Numbered from the stretch's first letter, positions 23,117 through 33,195 are shown. The stretch: 51,675 nt of DNA from Candidatus Woesearchaeota archaeon (GCA_018302545.1 JAGVZM010000005.1:1-51675), one strand, 5' to 3'. Made by a program: numbers and translations. The notes: generated by a model not told the origin, from the letters alone.

Positions 23117-24130
23117 ATGTTAAATCCAAGTGTTTTAGTTCCTTTGGGAGTATTAATAATTACTTTTGTAGTTACTTATCTTCTTGTTAGATGGTGGATT
23201 AAAAGGGCACAGGCCCCTAATGTTAATCTTGTTGGCAAAGATATGAATAAACTAGGTGATAAAAAGGTTGCTGAGATGGGTGGTTTGCCTGTTCTTGTTG
23301 GTTTTGTTTTTGGTTTATTGGTTTATCTTATTTATAGGACTTTTATTAGGAATGATATTGATTTTAATATAAATATAATCTCTTCATTGGCTACTTTAGT
23401 TTTAATAGGGCTTATAGGTGTGGCAGATGATCTTTTGGGTTGGAAGATTGGCTTGAAACCTTGGCAAAAACCAATACTTTGTTTTTTAGCAACATTACCA
23501 ATTGCTGTTGTGAATTATAATTTAAGTATTGTTAATGTTCCTCTTTTTGGTGATATTAATTTAGGTTTATTTTATCCTTTACTTTTAGTTCCTTTTTTTG
23601 TATCTTGTTTTTCTAATGGATATAATTTGTTTGCTGGTTATAATGGTTTAGAAGCTAGTATGGGTGTTGTTATATTAACTACTCTGGGTTTTGTAGCATG
23701 GTATAATGGATTAGGTAAAGTTTCAATGATGGCTTTTATTATGGTTGCTGCCTTAATCGCTTTTTTATTTTTTAATTGGTGTCCAGCTAAAGTTTTTCCT
23801 GGAGATACTTTAACGCTTGTAGTTGGAGCTATGATTATGATCTTAGCTGTTTATGGAAATATGATAAAACTTGCTTTCTTTTTGTTTATCCCTTATTTTA
23901 TAGATTTAGCTTTACTATTTAGAGCTAGAAGTATTAAAGTAGAAGCTTTTGGAAAGCCTAAGAAAGATGGTAGTTTGGATTTACCTTACAAAAGATGTTA
24001 TGATACTACACATATTGCTATTTTAATTTTAAAGAAGATTAAGAAAAAGGCTTATGAGTGGGAGGTTGTTACTTTATTAATTTTATTTGAGATATTACTT
24101 GTTTTAATTTCTATATTGGTGGTGTTATGA
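23117..24130 (+). CDS. UDP-GlcNAc:dolichyl-phosphate GlcNAc-1-phosphate transferase (AglH/Alg7-like)
   Basis: 337 aa, about ten membrane segments. It should start the lipid-linked glycan by moving sugar-1-phosphate onto dolichol phosphate. Family motifs are visible: the Asp pair in GVADDLLGWK (104-105), NGYNLFAGYNGLEA (167-180) and PAKVFPGDT with Asp230. The FAGYNGLE form is the archaeal and eukaryotic version rather than the MraY one. ATGA overlap with the next gene. Whether the sugar is GlcNAc or a derivative cannot be read. Confidence 0.85.
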   Translation: MLNPSVLVPLGVLIITFVVTYLLVRWWIKRAQAPNVNLVGKDMNKLGDKKVAEMGGLPVLVGFVFGLLVYLIYRTFIRNDIDFNINIISSLATLVLIGLIGVADDLLGWKIGLKPWQKPILCFLATLPIAVVNYNLSIVNVPLFGDINLGLFYPLLLVPFFVSCFSNGYNLFAGYNGLEASMGVVILTTLGFVAWYNGLGKVSMMAFIMVAALIAFLFFNWCPAKVFPGDTLTLVVGAMIMILAVYGNMIKLAFFLFIPYFIDLALLFRARSIKVEAFGKPKKDGSLDLPYKRCYDTTHIAILILKKIKKKAYEWEVVTLLILFEILLVLISILVVL

Positions 24131-25098
24131 AAATTGGTGTTATAGGTGTTGGTAATATGGGAAGACATCATGTTAGGCTTTACAAAGAACTAGGGGTTTT
24201 ATGTTGTATATCTGATATAAATGGTGAATTAGCTAAACAGGTCTCTGAAAAATATGGTTGTAATTATTATGAAGATTATAATGAGATGTTAAATAATGAG
24301 AAATTAGATGCTGTTAGTGTTGCTGTTCCAACTTCATTACATAAGAAAGTTTCTATAGATGTTATTTCTAAAGGTGTTAATTTATTAATAGAGAAACCAA
24401 TTGCTGAAAACTTAAAAGATGCTAAAGATATTATTGATGCTGCAAAAGAGAGGGGGCTTAAACTTATGGTTGGACATGTTGAAAGATTTAATCCTGCTGT
24501 TCAAAGATTAAAAAAGATTTTAGATGAGGGAAAGTTAGGTAAAGTAACTTCTGTAGTAGCTAAGAGGGTTGGTTTATTTCCCTCACAAGTTAGAGATGCT
24601 AATATTATTATTGATTTAGCAGTACATGACATAGATGTGATGAATTTCCTTTTTGGTTCATGTGGTAAGATAGTGGGATCTAGTGGTGGAGTTGCTTTAG
24701 ATGCAGGAAGGGAGGATTATGCTCATATAATGTTAGATTATAATGGTATAGGAAATTTTATTCAAGTTAATTGGATAACACCTATAAAGATTAGGCAACT
24801 TTCAATAACTGGTACTAAAGGACATGCTGAATTGAATTATTTAACACAAGAACTTGTTCTTTATGAAACAAATTATGAAAAAGAGTTTGATAATTATGGA
24901 GATTTTATTGTTAAGTTTGGTGTTCCAGCTAAGATTAGGATGGAATTTCCACATGAAGAGCCTTTAAAAAATGAATTAAAAGAATTTATTTCTTGTCTTA
25001 AAGAGAACAGACAACCCCAAGTAGATCCTGAAAATGCCTTTAATGTTTTAAGCTTGGCAATTGATGCTTTAGGTAAGATAAGAGGATATACTTTATGA
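24127..25098 (+). CDS. Gfo/Idh/MocA oxidoreductase (WlbA/WbpB-like 3-dehydrogenase)
   Basis: 323 aa. The N-terminal NAD-binding fold has GVGNMG (7-12), EKPIAENL with Lys90, and the family active-site region DLAVHDIDVMNF (Asp163, His167). With the aminotransferase and the acetyltransferase around it, the likely reaction is oxidation at C3 of UDP-GlcNAc (or its uronic acid), as in Methanococcus and Pseudomonas pathways for 2,3-diacetamido sugars. Coupled to both neighbours by 4-nt overlaps. Confidence 0.8.
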   Translation: MKIGVIGVGNMGRHHVRLYKELGVLCCISDINGELAKQVSEKYGCNYYEDYNEMLNNEKLDAVSVAVPTSLHKKVSIDVISKGVNLLIEKPIAENLKDAKDIIDAAKERGLKLMVGHVERFNPAVQRLKKILDEGKLGKVTSVVAKRVGLFPSQVRDANIIIDLAVHDIDVMNFLFGSCGKIVGSSGGVALDAGREDYAHIMLDYNGIGNFIQVNWITPIKIRQLSITGTKGHAELNYLTQELVLYETNYEKEFDNYGDFIVKFGVPAKIRMEFPHEEPLKNELKEFISCLKENRQPQVDPENAFNVLSLAIDALGKIRGYTL

Positions 25099-26165
25099 TC
25101 TCTCTAGCTAGACCATTAATAAGCGATGAGGAGAAAAATGAGGTTAAGAAGGTTTTAGATTCTGGTATTTTGGCTCAGGGTGAAAAAGTAAAAAATTTTG
25201 AAGAAGATTTTGCTAATTATTGTGGTGTTAAATATGGTATTGCCGTTAATAGTGGAACTGCTGCACTACATTTGGCACTTATTGCAAATAAGATAAGTAA
25301 AGGTGATGAAGTTATAACTACTCCTTTTAGTTTTATAGCTACTGTAAATACTATTAAAATGGCAGGTGCTAAGCCTGTTTTTGTTGATATAAATGAAGAT
25401 ACTTTTAATATTGATGAAACTAAAATTGAAGAAGTTATTACAGATAAAACAAAAGCCATAATGCCTGTGCATCTTTATGGAAATCCTTGTAATATGAAAG
25501 AAATTATGAATCTTGCTAATAATTATGATCTTAAGGTAATAGAGGATGCTTGTCAAGCACATGGTGCAATGTATAATGATAGTAAAGTAGGAAGTTTTGG
25601 TACTGGTACTTTTAGTTTTTATCCAACTAAAAATATGACTACAGGTGAGGGGGGTATTATTACAACTAATGATCCTGATATAAATGAAATGTGCAGAAAA
25701 TTAAGACAGCATGGTATGGCACAGAGATATAGTTATGAATGTTTAGGTTATAATTATAGAATGACTGATATTGGTGCTGCTATTGGAGTTATACAATTAA
25801 AGAAATTAGATTTTTGGAATGAGAAAAGAATAGAGAATGCTAACTTATTAAGTAGTTTACTTAAGGATGTTAATGGGATTATTACTCCTAAAGTAGATAG
25901 TAGTACTAAACATGTTTTTCATCAATATACAATTAGAGTTACAAATTCATTTGGAAAAACAAGAGATGAAGTAATTAATCTGTTAAACGATGCTGGAATA
26001 GGCAATGCTATCTTTTATCCAAGGCCTTTGTATTATTATTCACATGTTGGATTTAATGGTAAATTAGAAGTTACAGAAAAAGTTTGTAATGAAGTAATAT
26101 CCTTACCAATACATCCGAATTTAAGTGAAGATGATCTACATAGAATTGCTGAGGTATTTATTTAA
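25095..26165 (+). CDS. DegT/DnrJ/EryC1 sugar aminotransferase (WlbC/WbpE-like)
   Basis: 356 aa PLP enzyme. The PLP-binding lysine is K179 in SFYPTKNMTTGEGG; the Asp that holds the pyridine nitrogen is D151 in VIEDACQAHGA; VNSGTAALHLAL (51-62) is the phosphate-binding turn. It would aminate the 3-keto sugar made by the oxidoreductase directly upstream, whose stop it overlaps. A second DegT enzyme at 38.5 kb belongs to a different sugar branch. Confidence 0.85.
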   Translation: MISLARPLISDEEKNEVKKVLDSGILAQGEKVKNFEEDFANYCGVKYGIAVNSGTAALHLALIANKISKGDEVITTPFSFIATVNTIKMAGAKPVFVDINEDTFNIDETKIEEVITDKTKAIMPVHLYGNPCNMKEIMNLANNYDLKVIEDACQAHGAMYNDSKVGSFGTGTFSFYPTKNMTTGEGGIITTNDPDINEMCRKLRQHGMAQRYSYECLGYNYRMTDIGAAIGVIQLKKLDFWNEKRIENANLLSSLLKDVNGIITPKVDSSTKHVFHQYTIRVTNSFGKTRDEVINLLNDAGIGNAIFYPRPLYYYSHVGFNGKLEVTEKVCNEVISLPIHPNLSEDDLHRIAEVFI

Positions 26166-26188
26166 AATTTATATTTTAGGTGTAAGAA

Positions 26189-26677
26189 ATGTCGAAATCT
26201 AAAACTTTACTTATTGTTTTTGGTACAGGCGGACATACTAGCCAGATGTTGAAGCTGATTAATTTATTAGGGAATAAATTTAATTATGCATTTGTTATAC
26301 AAAAGGAAGATCCTTTGGCTCAGAATAAAATTAATGTTGAAGGTAAGGTTTTTTTTGTTAATAATCCTAGATTGTATGCTGAGTCTTATTTTGTTTCTTT
26401 TTTGAGGACATTAAGGAGTTTATATCAGACTTTTTTAATATTGATTAAGAGCAATTCTGATGCTGTTATTACTGCAGGTCCAGGAGTGGGAGTTCCATTT
26501 TGTTATTTAGCTAAAATCTTTGGTAAAAAAGTTATTTTTTTAGAAAGTTGGTCTAGGGTTTATAATAAATCTTTATCTGGAAAATTAGTTTATCCTATAG
26601 CAGATTTGTTTTTTGTTCAATGGGAAGATTTAAAAAAAAAATATCCTAAGGCTATTTATGCTGGGAGGTTAGCTTGA
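26189..26677 (+). CDS. Alg14/PssD-like glycosyltransferase subunit
   Basis: 162 aa. The start LLIVFGTGGHTSQMLKLI and later ITAGPGVGVPFCYLAKIFGK, FLESWSRV and LFFVQWEDLKKKYPKA are typical of Alg14 and bacterial PssD, the membrane-tethering half of a two-part GT28-type enzyme. There is no clear membrane anchor besides hydrophobic stretches, unlike most Alg14. The catalytic half follows and overlaps by 4 nt. In eukaryotes Alg13/14 adds the second GlcNAc to the dolichol-linked sugar. Confidence 0.85.
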   Translation: MSKSKTLLIVFGTGGHTSQMLKLINLLGNKFNYAFVIQKEDPLAQNKINVEGKVFFVNNPRLYAESYFVSFLRTLRSLYQTFLILIKSNSDAVITAGPGVGVPFCYLAKIFGKKVIFLESWSRVYNKSLSGKLVYPIADLFFVQWEDLKKKYPKAIYAGRLA

Positions 26678-27111
26678 TATTTGTAACTGTAGGTACTTCT
26701 AGAGTAGGATTTAATTCTTTAATAAGGCAGGTTGATAATTTGAAAATTAATGAAGATATAATTTGTCAGATTGGTAATGGTAAATATATTCCTAAAAATT
26801 GCAAATGGTTTAAATTTGAAAGTTCTCTTATTAATTATTTTAAGAAGGCTAGATTAATTATTACTCATGATGGTGCAGGTACTTTATTTGAGTTATTAAA
26901 ATTGGGGAAAAAGGTTATTGTTATTCAAAATCCTGATGTTATTTCTAATCCTGATTTAGCTTTAAAATTAAGTCAAGAAAAATATGTTATTTGGTGTAAA
27001 AATATTAATGATCTTTCTAGTTCTGTTATTAATTCTAAAAATTTTAAATACAGTAAATATCAATCACCTAAATGTGAAATTAATTTAAATATAGAGGGGT
27101 TTTTGAAATAG
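26674..27111 (+). CDS. Alg13/PssE-like glycosyltransferase subunit
   Basis: 145 aa, GT28 C-terminal domain alone. TTG start overlapping the Alg14-like stop, with GGGAGGTT (26663-26670) just upstream. MIFVTVGTSRVGFNSLIRQV is the Alg13 N-terminus, and ITHDGAGTLFELLKLGKKVI is the UDP-sugar binding region. It forms a bipartite enzyme with its neighbour and should extend the sugar placed by the GlcNAc-1-P transferase. The first gene of the amidating pair starts 2 nt after it. Confidence 0.85.
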   Translation: MIFVTVGTSRVGFNSLIRQVDNLKINEDIICQIGNGKYIPKNCKWFKFESSLINYFKKARLIITHDGAGTLFELLKLGKKVIVIQNPDVISNPDLALKLSQEKYVIWCKNINDLSSSVINSKNFKYSKYQSPKCEINLNIEGFLK

Positions 27112-27112
27112 A

Positions 27113-28990
27113 ATGTGTGGTATAACTGGAATAATTTATTTTAAACCTAAAGATTGTAAAAAGTTTGTAAAGACTTTAAAAAACATGACTGATATTCTTA
27201 ATCATAGAGGTCCGGATGATTCTGGATTTTTTATTGCTAATTCTAGTAGTAGAAAATTTTCTAATTCTTTAAATAGAGTAAGTGGTAATTTTGATGTTGC
27301 TTTTGGCCATAGAAGATTAAGTATTTTAGATTTATCAAAAAAGGGAAAACAGCCAATGTCTAATAGAAATAAAAATTTATGGATTATATTTAATGGAGAG
27401 ATATATAATTATTTAGAATTACGTGAAGAATTGAAACTTAAAGGATATAAATTTAAAACAGGCACTGATACAGAAGTTATTCTTGCTGCTTATCAAGAAT
27501 GGGGAACAAATTGCTTTAATAGATTTAATGGTATGTGGGCTATAGCTTTATATGATGTTAAGAATAAAAAAGTTATATTTTCTAGGGACAGATTTGGAGT
27601 AAAACCTTTTTATTATTTTATGGATAAAGAAAAAATAATATTTGGTTCTGAGATTAAATCTATTTTAGCTTATCCAAATTTGAATGTTAAACCTAACTAT
27701 AAAGTTATTTATGATTATTTGAAAACTGGTTTGTTAGACCATACTAATGAAACTTTTTTTGATGGAATAAAAAAATTAAGTGGAAGTAGTTATGCTATTG
27801 TAGACTTTAAGAGTATGAAAATTAGTAAATATTGGCAATTGAAAACTAGAGGAATTTTAGGAGAACCTATTAAAAGTTTTAGGGATTTATTTACAGATTC
27901 TATTAATCTTAGATTAAGGAGTGATGTTCCTGTTGGTACTTGTTTAAGCGGAGGTATAGATTCTAGTTCTGTTGTTTGTGTTTTTAATAATCTTTTATAT
28001 AAATTTAAAGATAAAAATAGTAGGAGGGGGTTACAAAAAACTTTTTCAGCTTGTTTCAATAATAAAGATATAGATGAAAGGAAATATATTGAAGAATGTT
28101 TAAGTAAAACTAATGCTGAAAAGAATTATGTTTTTCCTGATTCAAAGGGACTTTGGAAAGATCTTAATGATCTTATTTATGTTCAAGAAGAACCTTTTGG
28201 TAGTACTTCTATATATTCTCAATATAATGTTATGAGACTTGCAAATAAAAAAGTTAAAGTGTTATTAGATGGACAAGGTTCTGATGAGTTGCTTGCAGGT
28301 TATATTCCTTATATTAAGTCTTATATTATTAGTTTAATAAAAAAAGGAAAGTTCTTTACTGCTTTACGAGAATGTTTATTAACGTTAGATATAACTCTCC
28401 CCTTTTTTATGAATTATATTAAAACCTCAAAGAAGAATAGAATTATGAATTTAATGTGTGGTCCGTTTTTTAATAATTCCATTGTGGATAATTCTCTAAA
28501 TAAGTGGGGCACAAGTAGTTTGAAAGATACTTTGGGGGCAGATTTTAGTAGTTTAAGCTTACCTGCTTTATTAAGATATGAGGATAAGAATTCAATGGCC
28601 TTTTCTATAGAAACAAGATTACCTTTTTTGGATTATAGGTTGGTTGAGTATGTTTTTAGTCTTGATGATACATATAAGATCCATAATGGTTGGACTAAAT
28701 ATATACTTAGGAGAGCGATGAAGAATTTAGTTCCTAGTAAAATTCTAAGAAGAAGAAAAAAACTTGGTTTTGCTACTCCAGAAGTTATTTGGTTAAGAGA
28801 ATTGAAAAGTGAAATTAGAAATGTTTTTGTTTCTGATAAATTTGCTAAACGGGGATTATTTAATCAGAGTTTAGTATTAAGCGAATTTGATAAATTTGTT
28901 AAAGGAAACAAAGATCATTATTATCCTCTTTTTTGGAGATTATTATGTTTGGAAATCTGGTTTAGGGTTTGGATAGATAAAAGACTCTAG
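27113..28990 (+). CDS. AsnB-type amidotransferase, probably glycan-modifying
   Basis: 625 aa, complete asparagine synthetase fold. Cys2 (MCGITG) nucleophile; glutaminase motifs HRGPDDSGFF, NGEIYNYLELR and DTEVIL; PP-loop SGGIDSSS at 279; LDGQGSDELLAGY; and SIETRLPFLDYRLVEYVF. In bacterial O-antigen clusters such proteins turn a uronic acid carboxylate into an amide. Setting it beside the diacetamido-uronic acid genes makes that role more likely here than free asparagine synthesis. The substrate is inferred from context only. Confidence 0.85.
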   Translation: MCGITGIIYFKPKDCKKFVKTLKNMTDILNHRGPDDSGFFIANSSSRKFSNSLNRVSGNFDVAFGHRRLSILDLSKKGKQPMSNRNKNLWIIFNGEIYNYLELREELKLKGYKFKTGTDTEVILAAYQEWGTNCFNRFNGMWAIALYDVKNKKVIFSRDRFGVKPFYYFMDKEKIIFGSEIKSILAYPNLNVKPNYKVIYDYLKTGLLDHTNETFFDGIKKLSGSSYAIVDFKSMKISKYWQLKTRGILGEPIKSFRDLFTDSINLRLRSDVPVGTCLSGGIDSSSVVCVFNNLLYKFKDKNSRRGLQKTFSACFNNKDIDERKYIEECLSKTNAEKNYVFPDSKGLWKDLNDLIYVQEEPFGSTSIYSQYNVMRLANKKVKVLLDGQGSDELLAGYIPYIKSYIISLIKKGKFFTALRECLLTLDITLPFFMNYIKTSKKNRIMNLMCGPFFNNSIVDNSLNKWGTSSLKDTLGADFSSLSLPALLRYEDKNSMAFSIETRLPFLDYRLVEYVFSLDDTYKIHNGWTKYILRRAMKNLVPSKILRRRKKLGFATPEVIWLRELKSEIRNVFVSDKFAKRGLFNQSLVLSEFDKFVKGNKDHYYPLFWRLLCLEIWFRVWIDKRL

Positions 28991-29024
28991 GATTTAGTGA
29001 ATGTATTTTTTTATATTAATAAAG

Positions 29025-29034
29025 CTTATATATG
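29025..29034 (+). promoter_or_regulatory. TATA-like box for the second AsnB-type gene
   Basis: CTTATATATG is centred about 32 nt before ATG 29062, slightly longer than the usual spacing here, so a leader of a few nucleotides is expected. Confidence 0.4.
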
Positions 29035-29061
29035 TTTTTAATTTCCTTCCATTTGCTTAAT

Positions 29062-31020
29062 ATGTGTGGAATAACAGGTGTTTTTGGATTTGAAGATAAA
29101 GATCTTCTTAAGGAAATGGTTGGGATTTTGAAACACAGGGGGCCTGATTCTAAAGGTTATTTTTTGGATAAAAATATAATGTTGGGACATAGTAGATTAA
29201 GTATTATAGATCTTTCTGAAAAGGGAAATCAACCGTTATTTAATGAGGATAAATCTATGGCTATAATTGCTAATGGTGAGGTGTATAATTTTAAGAGCAT
29301 AAGAAATGAATTAGAGAAAAAGGGTCATAGATTTTCAAGTGATACTGATAGTGAAGTTATATTGCATTCATATGAAGAATATGGGTTGGACTTTGTTAAA
29401 TTACTTAATGGTTGTTTTGCTTTTGCTATTTGGGATTCTAATAAAAAACAAATGATATTAGCTAGAGATAGACATGGAATGAAACCTTTATTTTATACTT
29501 TTAATAATGGAAATTTTCTTTTCGGTTCTGAGATTAAGGCCATATTAATGCATAAAGATGTAAAAAGAGAAATTGATCCTATAGGTATAAATTATTTTGT
29601 AAATTTAAGATATTTTCCTAGAGATTCTACTCCCTTTTTTGGTATTAAGAAATTTTTACCTGCTTATATTATGGTTCTAGATAAAAATGGAATTGTGTCT
29701 TATGAGGAATATTGGAGACCTAAACTAGATTTCACAAATGAGTCTTTTGATGCTATTGTGTCTAATGTAGATAAAAAATTAGAGGAAGCTGTAAAACTTA
29801 AAATGACCTCTGATGTACCTGTTGCTTTTTTATTGTCTGGGGGAATTGACAGCAGTAGTTTAGTTGCTTATGCTTCTAAATTAGTTGACACTCCATTAAA
29901 AACCTATACTATGGGTTTTGGTGAAGAACAAGATGAGATAAAAGACGCGCAGGTTATTGCTGATTATTTTAAAACAGATCATGAAGTTTTGTCTATGAAA
30001 ACAAATTTAATTAAAGATTCTCCTAAATTGATTTGGCATGCTGATCATCCTAAAAGAAATTTATATCCTTATTATATTTCTAAATTAATCTCTGGTAAAG
30101 TTAAAGTTGTTTTAGGTGGTATAGGTGCTGATGAATTATTTGGAGGTTATAGTTGGAAGTATGTTGTTTCTAATCTTGCCTTAGATACTCGGAAAAATTT
30201 AGATGTTTCTGGAATGAAAAATGAAGTAGTAGAGAGTGCTAGAAAAATTTTACAATATCAAACTAGACATGGTTTTATTGAAGATGATAGATTTTTAGAA
30301 TATATAAAACGTTTGGCTAATATAGACAATAATACTGAATTGTACTTTATTTTTAAAACCTTAGATGAGGTTTATAATAACCATTATTTAAATAGGATAT
30401 ATCATGAAGACTTTTTTGAAAAAATACAAGAACCTTATGATAAAATAAAGAAAATTTATGAAACTTATTTTAATAACAATCATTCCTTTGTTGATCAAGT
30501 TCTCTTGACAGATTATTCTGTCAAATTAAAGGATGATTTTCTATTTGTGGATGATCATATGACTATGGCAAATTCTCTTGAATCGAGATCTCCCTTTTTG
30601 GAGAATAATTTAGTGGATTATTCTTTTACTATACCTTATAAATATAAGATTTTTAATCTTAGTAACTATCAACAAGGTAACCACATAGGGAAATTTGTTT
30701 TAAGGATGGCTGTAAAGGATAAGCTGCCTTCTAGAGTTTTTGATAAGCCTAAACAAGGTTGGGGTTCTGATGTTTTTGTTACTTATAAAACTGAATTAAA
30801 ACAATTTGCTCAATCCTTACCTGAGAGTTCAATCGTTAAAGATAAGATTATTAAAAAAGACTATATACATAATATATTAAACCACTATGAGAGTAGGAAT
30901 TTAATTAAGCATTATTGTACAATTTGGAATCTATTTGCTTTTGAAATTTGGAATAAAATGTATATCCATGATACAAATATTAAAAATCCAAATTTTAATA
31001 TAAATAATTATCTTAATTGA
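29062..31020 (+). CDS. Second AsnB-type amidotransferase, probably glycan-modifying
   Basis: 652 aa. I choose ATG 29062 because it makes Cys residue 2 (MCGITG); the frame is open 10 codons further upstream. It has HRGPDSKGYF, NGEVYNFKSIR, PP-loop SGGIDSSS at 259, LGGIGADELFGGY and SLESRSPFLENNLVDYSF. It differs clearly from the preceding homologue, so the pair may amidate different uronic acids or act at different steps. Expected partner genes (glycosyltransferases) follow 10 nt later. Confidence 0.85.
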   Translation: MCGITGVFGFEDKDLLKEMVGILKHRGPDSKGYFLDKNIMLGHSRLSIIDLSEKGNQPLFNEDKSMAIIANGEVYNFKSIRNELEKKGHRFSSDTDSEVILHSYEEYGLDFVKLLNGCFAFAIWDSNKKQMILARDRHGMKPLFYTFNNGNFLFGSEIKAILMHKDVKREIDPIGINYFVNLRYFPRDSTPFFGIKKFLPAYIMVLDKNGIVSYEEYWRPKLDFTNESFDAIVSNVDKKLEEAVKLKMTSDVPVAFLLSGGIDSSSLVAYASKLVDTPLKTYTMGFGEEQDEIKDAQVIADYFKTDHEVLSMKTNLIKDSPKLIWHADHPKRNLYPYYISKLISGKVKVVLGGIGADELFGGYSWKYVVSNLALDTRKNLDVSGMKNEVVESARKILQYQTRHGFIEDDRFLEYIKRLANIDNNTELYFIFKTLDEVYNNHYLNRIYHEDFFEKIQEPYDKIKKIYETYFNNNHSFVDQVLLTDYSVKLKDDFLFVDDHMTMANSLESRSPFLENNLVDYSFTIPYKYKIFNLSNYQQGNHIGKFVLRMAVKDKLPSRVFDKPKQGWGSDVFVTYKTELKQFAQSLPESSIVKDKIIKKDYIHNILNHYESRNLIKHYCTIWNLFAFEIWNKMYIHDTNIKNPNFNINNYLN

Positions 31021-31030
31021 AACTAAAAAA

Positions 31031-32020
31031 ATGAAAATATTACATTGTCCCAGGAATATCGCTAGTAATGGCTGGATATTATCTAGAGAGCAAAGAAAAC
31101 TTGGATTAATTAGTGATGTAATGGTTTATTTAGACCATAGTATTACTCGTGGTTCTGATTATTCTTTGCATTTAGAAAGATACTCTATGAAATCAATTAA
31201 ATATACAATGGCTTTTATTTTAACTTCTATTTTTCTTTTTAAGGCTTTATTTAAATATGATCTTTTTCATTTTCATTATAGCTCTTTTTTCCCCTTTCAA
31301 ATTGATCTTCCAATAATAAAATTATTTAATAAAAAAATCATTTTTCTTTTTTCTGGTTGTGATGTACGTCTGAATTGTCCGCATCCTATTTGTAAGAAAA
31401 ATTATTATAAGAAGTTACGTTTAATAAGAAATGCGAAAAAGTATGGTAATGCTATTGTGGTTTATAATCCAGATTTATTGGATTTTGTAGATACTGCAGT
31501 TTACTTCCCTTATGCTATACCTTTGAATAGTTGGAAACCTTCTAAGACAAGTAAAAAATCTAATGATGTAATTAAAATTCTTCATGCTCCTTCTGATAGG
31601 TTTATAAAAGGGACTGAATATGTCATTAAGGCTATTAATCAACTTAAACAGGAAGGTTTTAATGTGGAGTTAATTTTATTAGAAAAAATTCCACATGATA
31701 AAGTTAAGTCTTATTATGAGGATGCTGATATAGTTGTAGATCAATTAATAATCGGTTGGTATGGTGCTTTTGCTGCTGAATCTATGGCTTTAGGAAAACC
31801 AGTTTGTTGTTACATCAGGGATGATCTTTGGAAATATGCTAAAGGCTGTCCTATTATTAATGTGAATAAAGAAAATCTTGCTGAGAGATTAAAGACCTTA
31901 ATTAAGAGTAAATCTCTTAGAAATAAATTAGGTAAAGAAGGTATGAAATATGTTAAAAAAATGCATGATTCAAAAAAAATAAATAAAATGTTTGTTGAAT
32001 TATATAAGGGGTCTATATGA
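31031..32020 (+). CDS. GT-B glycosyltransferase (GT4-like)
   Basis: 329 aa. The N-terminal domain contains FHFHYSSFFPF and the IIFLFSGCDVR strand with a Cys cluster (CDVRLNCPHPIC) that might bind a metal. The C-terminal domain has ILHAPSDRFIKGTEYVIKAI and the nucleotide-sugar E-x7-E region AAESMALGKPVCCY. The sugar donor is unknown. ATGA overlap with the next, broken glycosyltransferase gene. Confidence 0.75.
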   Translation: MKILHCPRNIASNGWILSREQRKLGLISDVMVYLDHSITRGSDYSLHLERYSMKSIKYTMAFILTSIFLFKALFKYDLFHFHYSSFFPFQIDLPIIKLFNKKIIFLFSGCDVRLNCPHPICKKNYYKKLRLIRNAKKYGNAIVVYNPDLLDFVDTAVYFPYAIPLNSWKPSKTSKKSNDVIKILHAPSDRFIKGTEYVIKAINQLKQEGFNVELILLEKIPHDKVKSYYEDADIVVDQLIIGWYGAFAAESMALGKPVCCYIRDDLWKYAKGCPIINVNKENLAERLKTLIKSKSLRNKLGKEGMKYVKKMHDSKKINKMFVELYKGSI

Positions 32021-33195
32021 AAATACTTCAATTAGGTAATGTTGCAAATAATGGTTATGTTATGGCCAAATTTTTAAGAAGGCACGGTATAGAATGCGAT
32101 CTAGTTGTTGATAATTCTCATATATTTTCTCGTCCTGAGTTTGAAGATGGAGAATTTAAGAAGAATTATAATGTCAAGGAATATAATCCTGATTTTAGTA
32201 ATACTGGTCTTTTGTTTAAAACTGATATAAAAATAATTAACTTAAATTTGGGATTATGTAACTTAAGTGGATTGAGGAATTTAATAAAATTAATTAAATT
32301 GTCTCGTGGATATGATGTAATTAGTTCTTGGGATTCTTATACAATTTTTGCTTATCTTACTGGCAAACCTTATATTGTTCATCTTCCAGGAGGTTATCCC
32401 AAGTATATGAGGGGTTATAACTTTGGTGATCAGATTAATTTACCTAAGGGATTGAAAGGTAGGATCTTATTTTATTTATATAAGAAAGCAAAATTTATTG
32501 TTCTTACAATGCCTTATCAGTTAATAGATCTAGAGAAATTTGGATTTAAGAGTTTTTCTTTTGTACCTTTGCCTATCGATACTGAAAAATATAAACCTAT
32601 CAAGAGTGATTTTTATAAAAAATTACATGATAAATATAATGCTTCTTTAATAATCTTTAATCCATCTCGCCAAACTTGGAGTGTGAAAGGTAATAATCTC
32701 TTGATAAAAGCTTTTTCAAGATTTGTTAAAGAAATAGATTCAAGTGCACATTTGATTTGTTCAAATTGGGGAGAAGATCTAGATAAATCTTATAATCTAG
32801 TAAAGAAACTGAATATTGAAAAAAATGTGACTTTTATAGACCCATTACCTAAAATTGAATTAATAAAATAAATTAATGCTTCAGATATTATAACTGATCA
32901 ATTTGTTTTAGGCAGTTTAGGTGGTAGCGCTTTAGAAGCAATGTCTTGTGGTAAACCTGTTATTACTTCCTTAATTGAAGATATTTTTGGATCTCCTTAT
33001 CGGGGAGTTTTACCTCCAATATTAAATGCTAAAACAGATGATCAAATATTTAATGCTTTTTTAGCCTTAAAAAATAAAACTAAAAGATTACAAATGGGAA
33101 AATCATCTAGAAACTGGGTTAAAAAGTTTCATGATTCTGATATAATAATTGATAGATTTATAAATATTTATAAATCTGCTTTATATAAAAAATGA
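32017..33195 (+). pseudogene. Glycosyltransferase (GT4-like) interrupted by an in-frame TAA
   Basis: The first 284 codons end at TAA 32869-32871, and the same frame continues without shift for 107 more codons to 33195. The second part starts INASDIITDQFVLG and holds the donor-binding region SALEAMSCGKPVIT. Neither part alone is a complete GT-B enzyme; together they would be about 391 aa, normal for the family. The N-terminal half has SSWDSYTIFAYLTGKPYIVH and LPGGYP; the second half could start at ATG 32941. Overlaps (ATGA) at both outer ends with intact neighbours suggest the loss is recent. A sequencing or assembly error is the main alternative. Confidence 0.7.

Noticed and set aside
32869-32871. 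Stop-codon recoding (selenocysteine or pyrrolysine) in the glycosyltransferase
   Set aside because: The codon is TAA, while known recoding uses TGA or TAG; no recoding element is seen.
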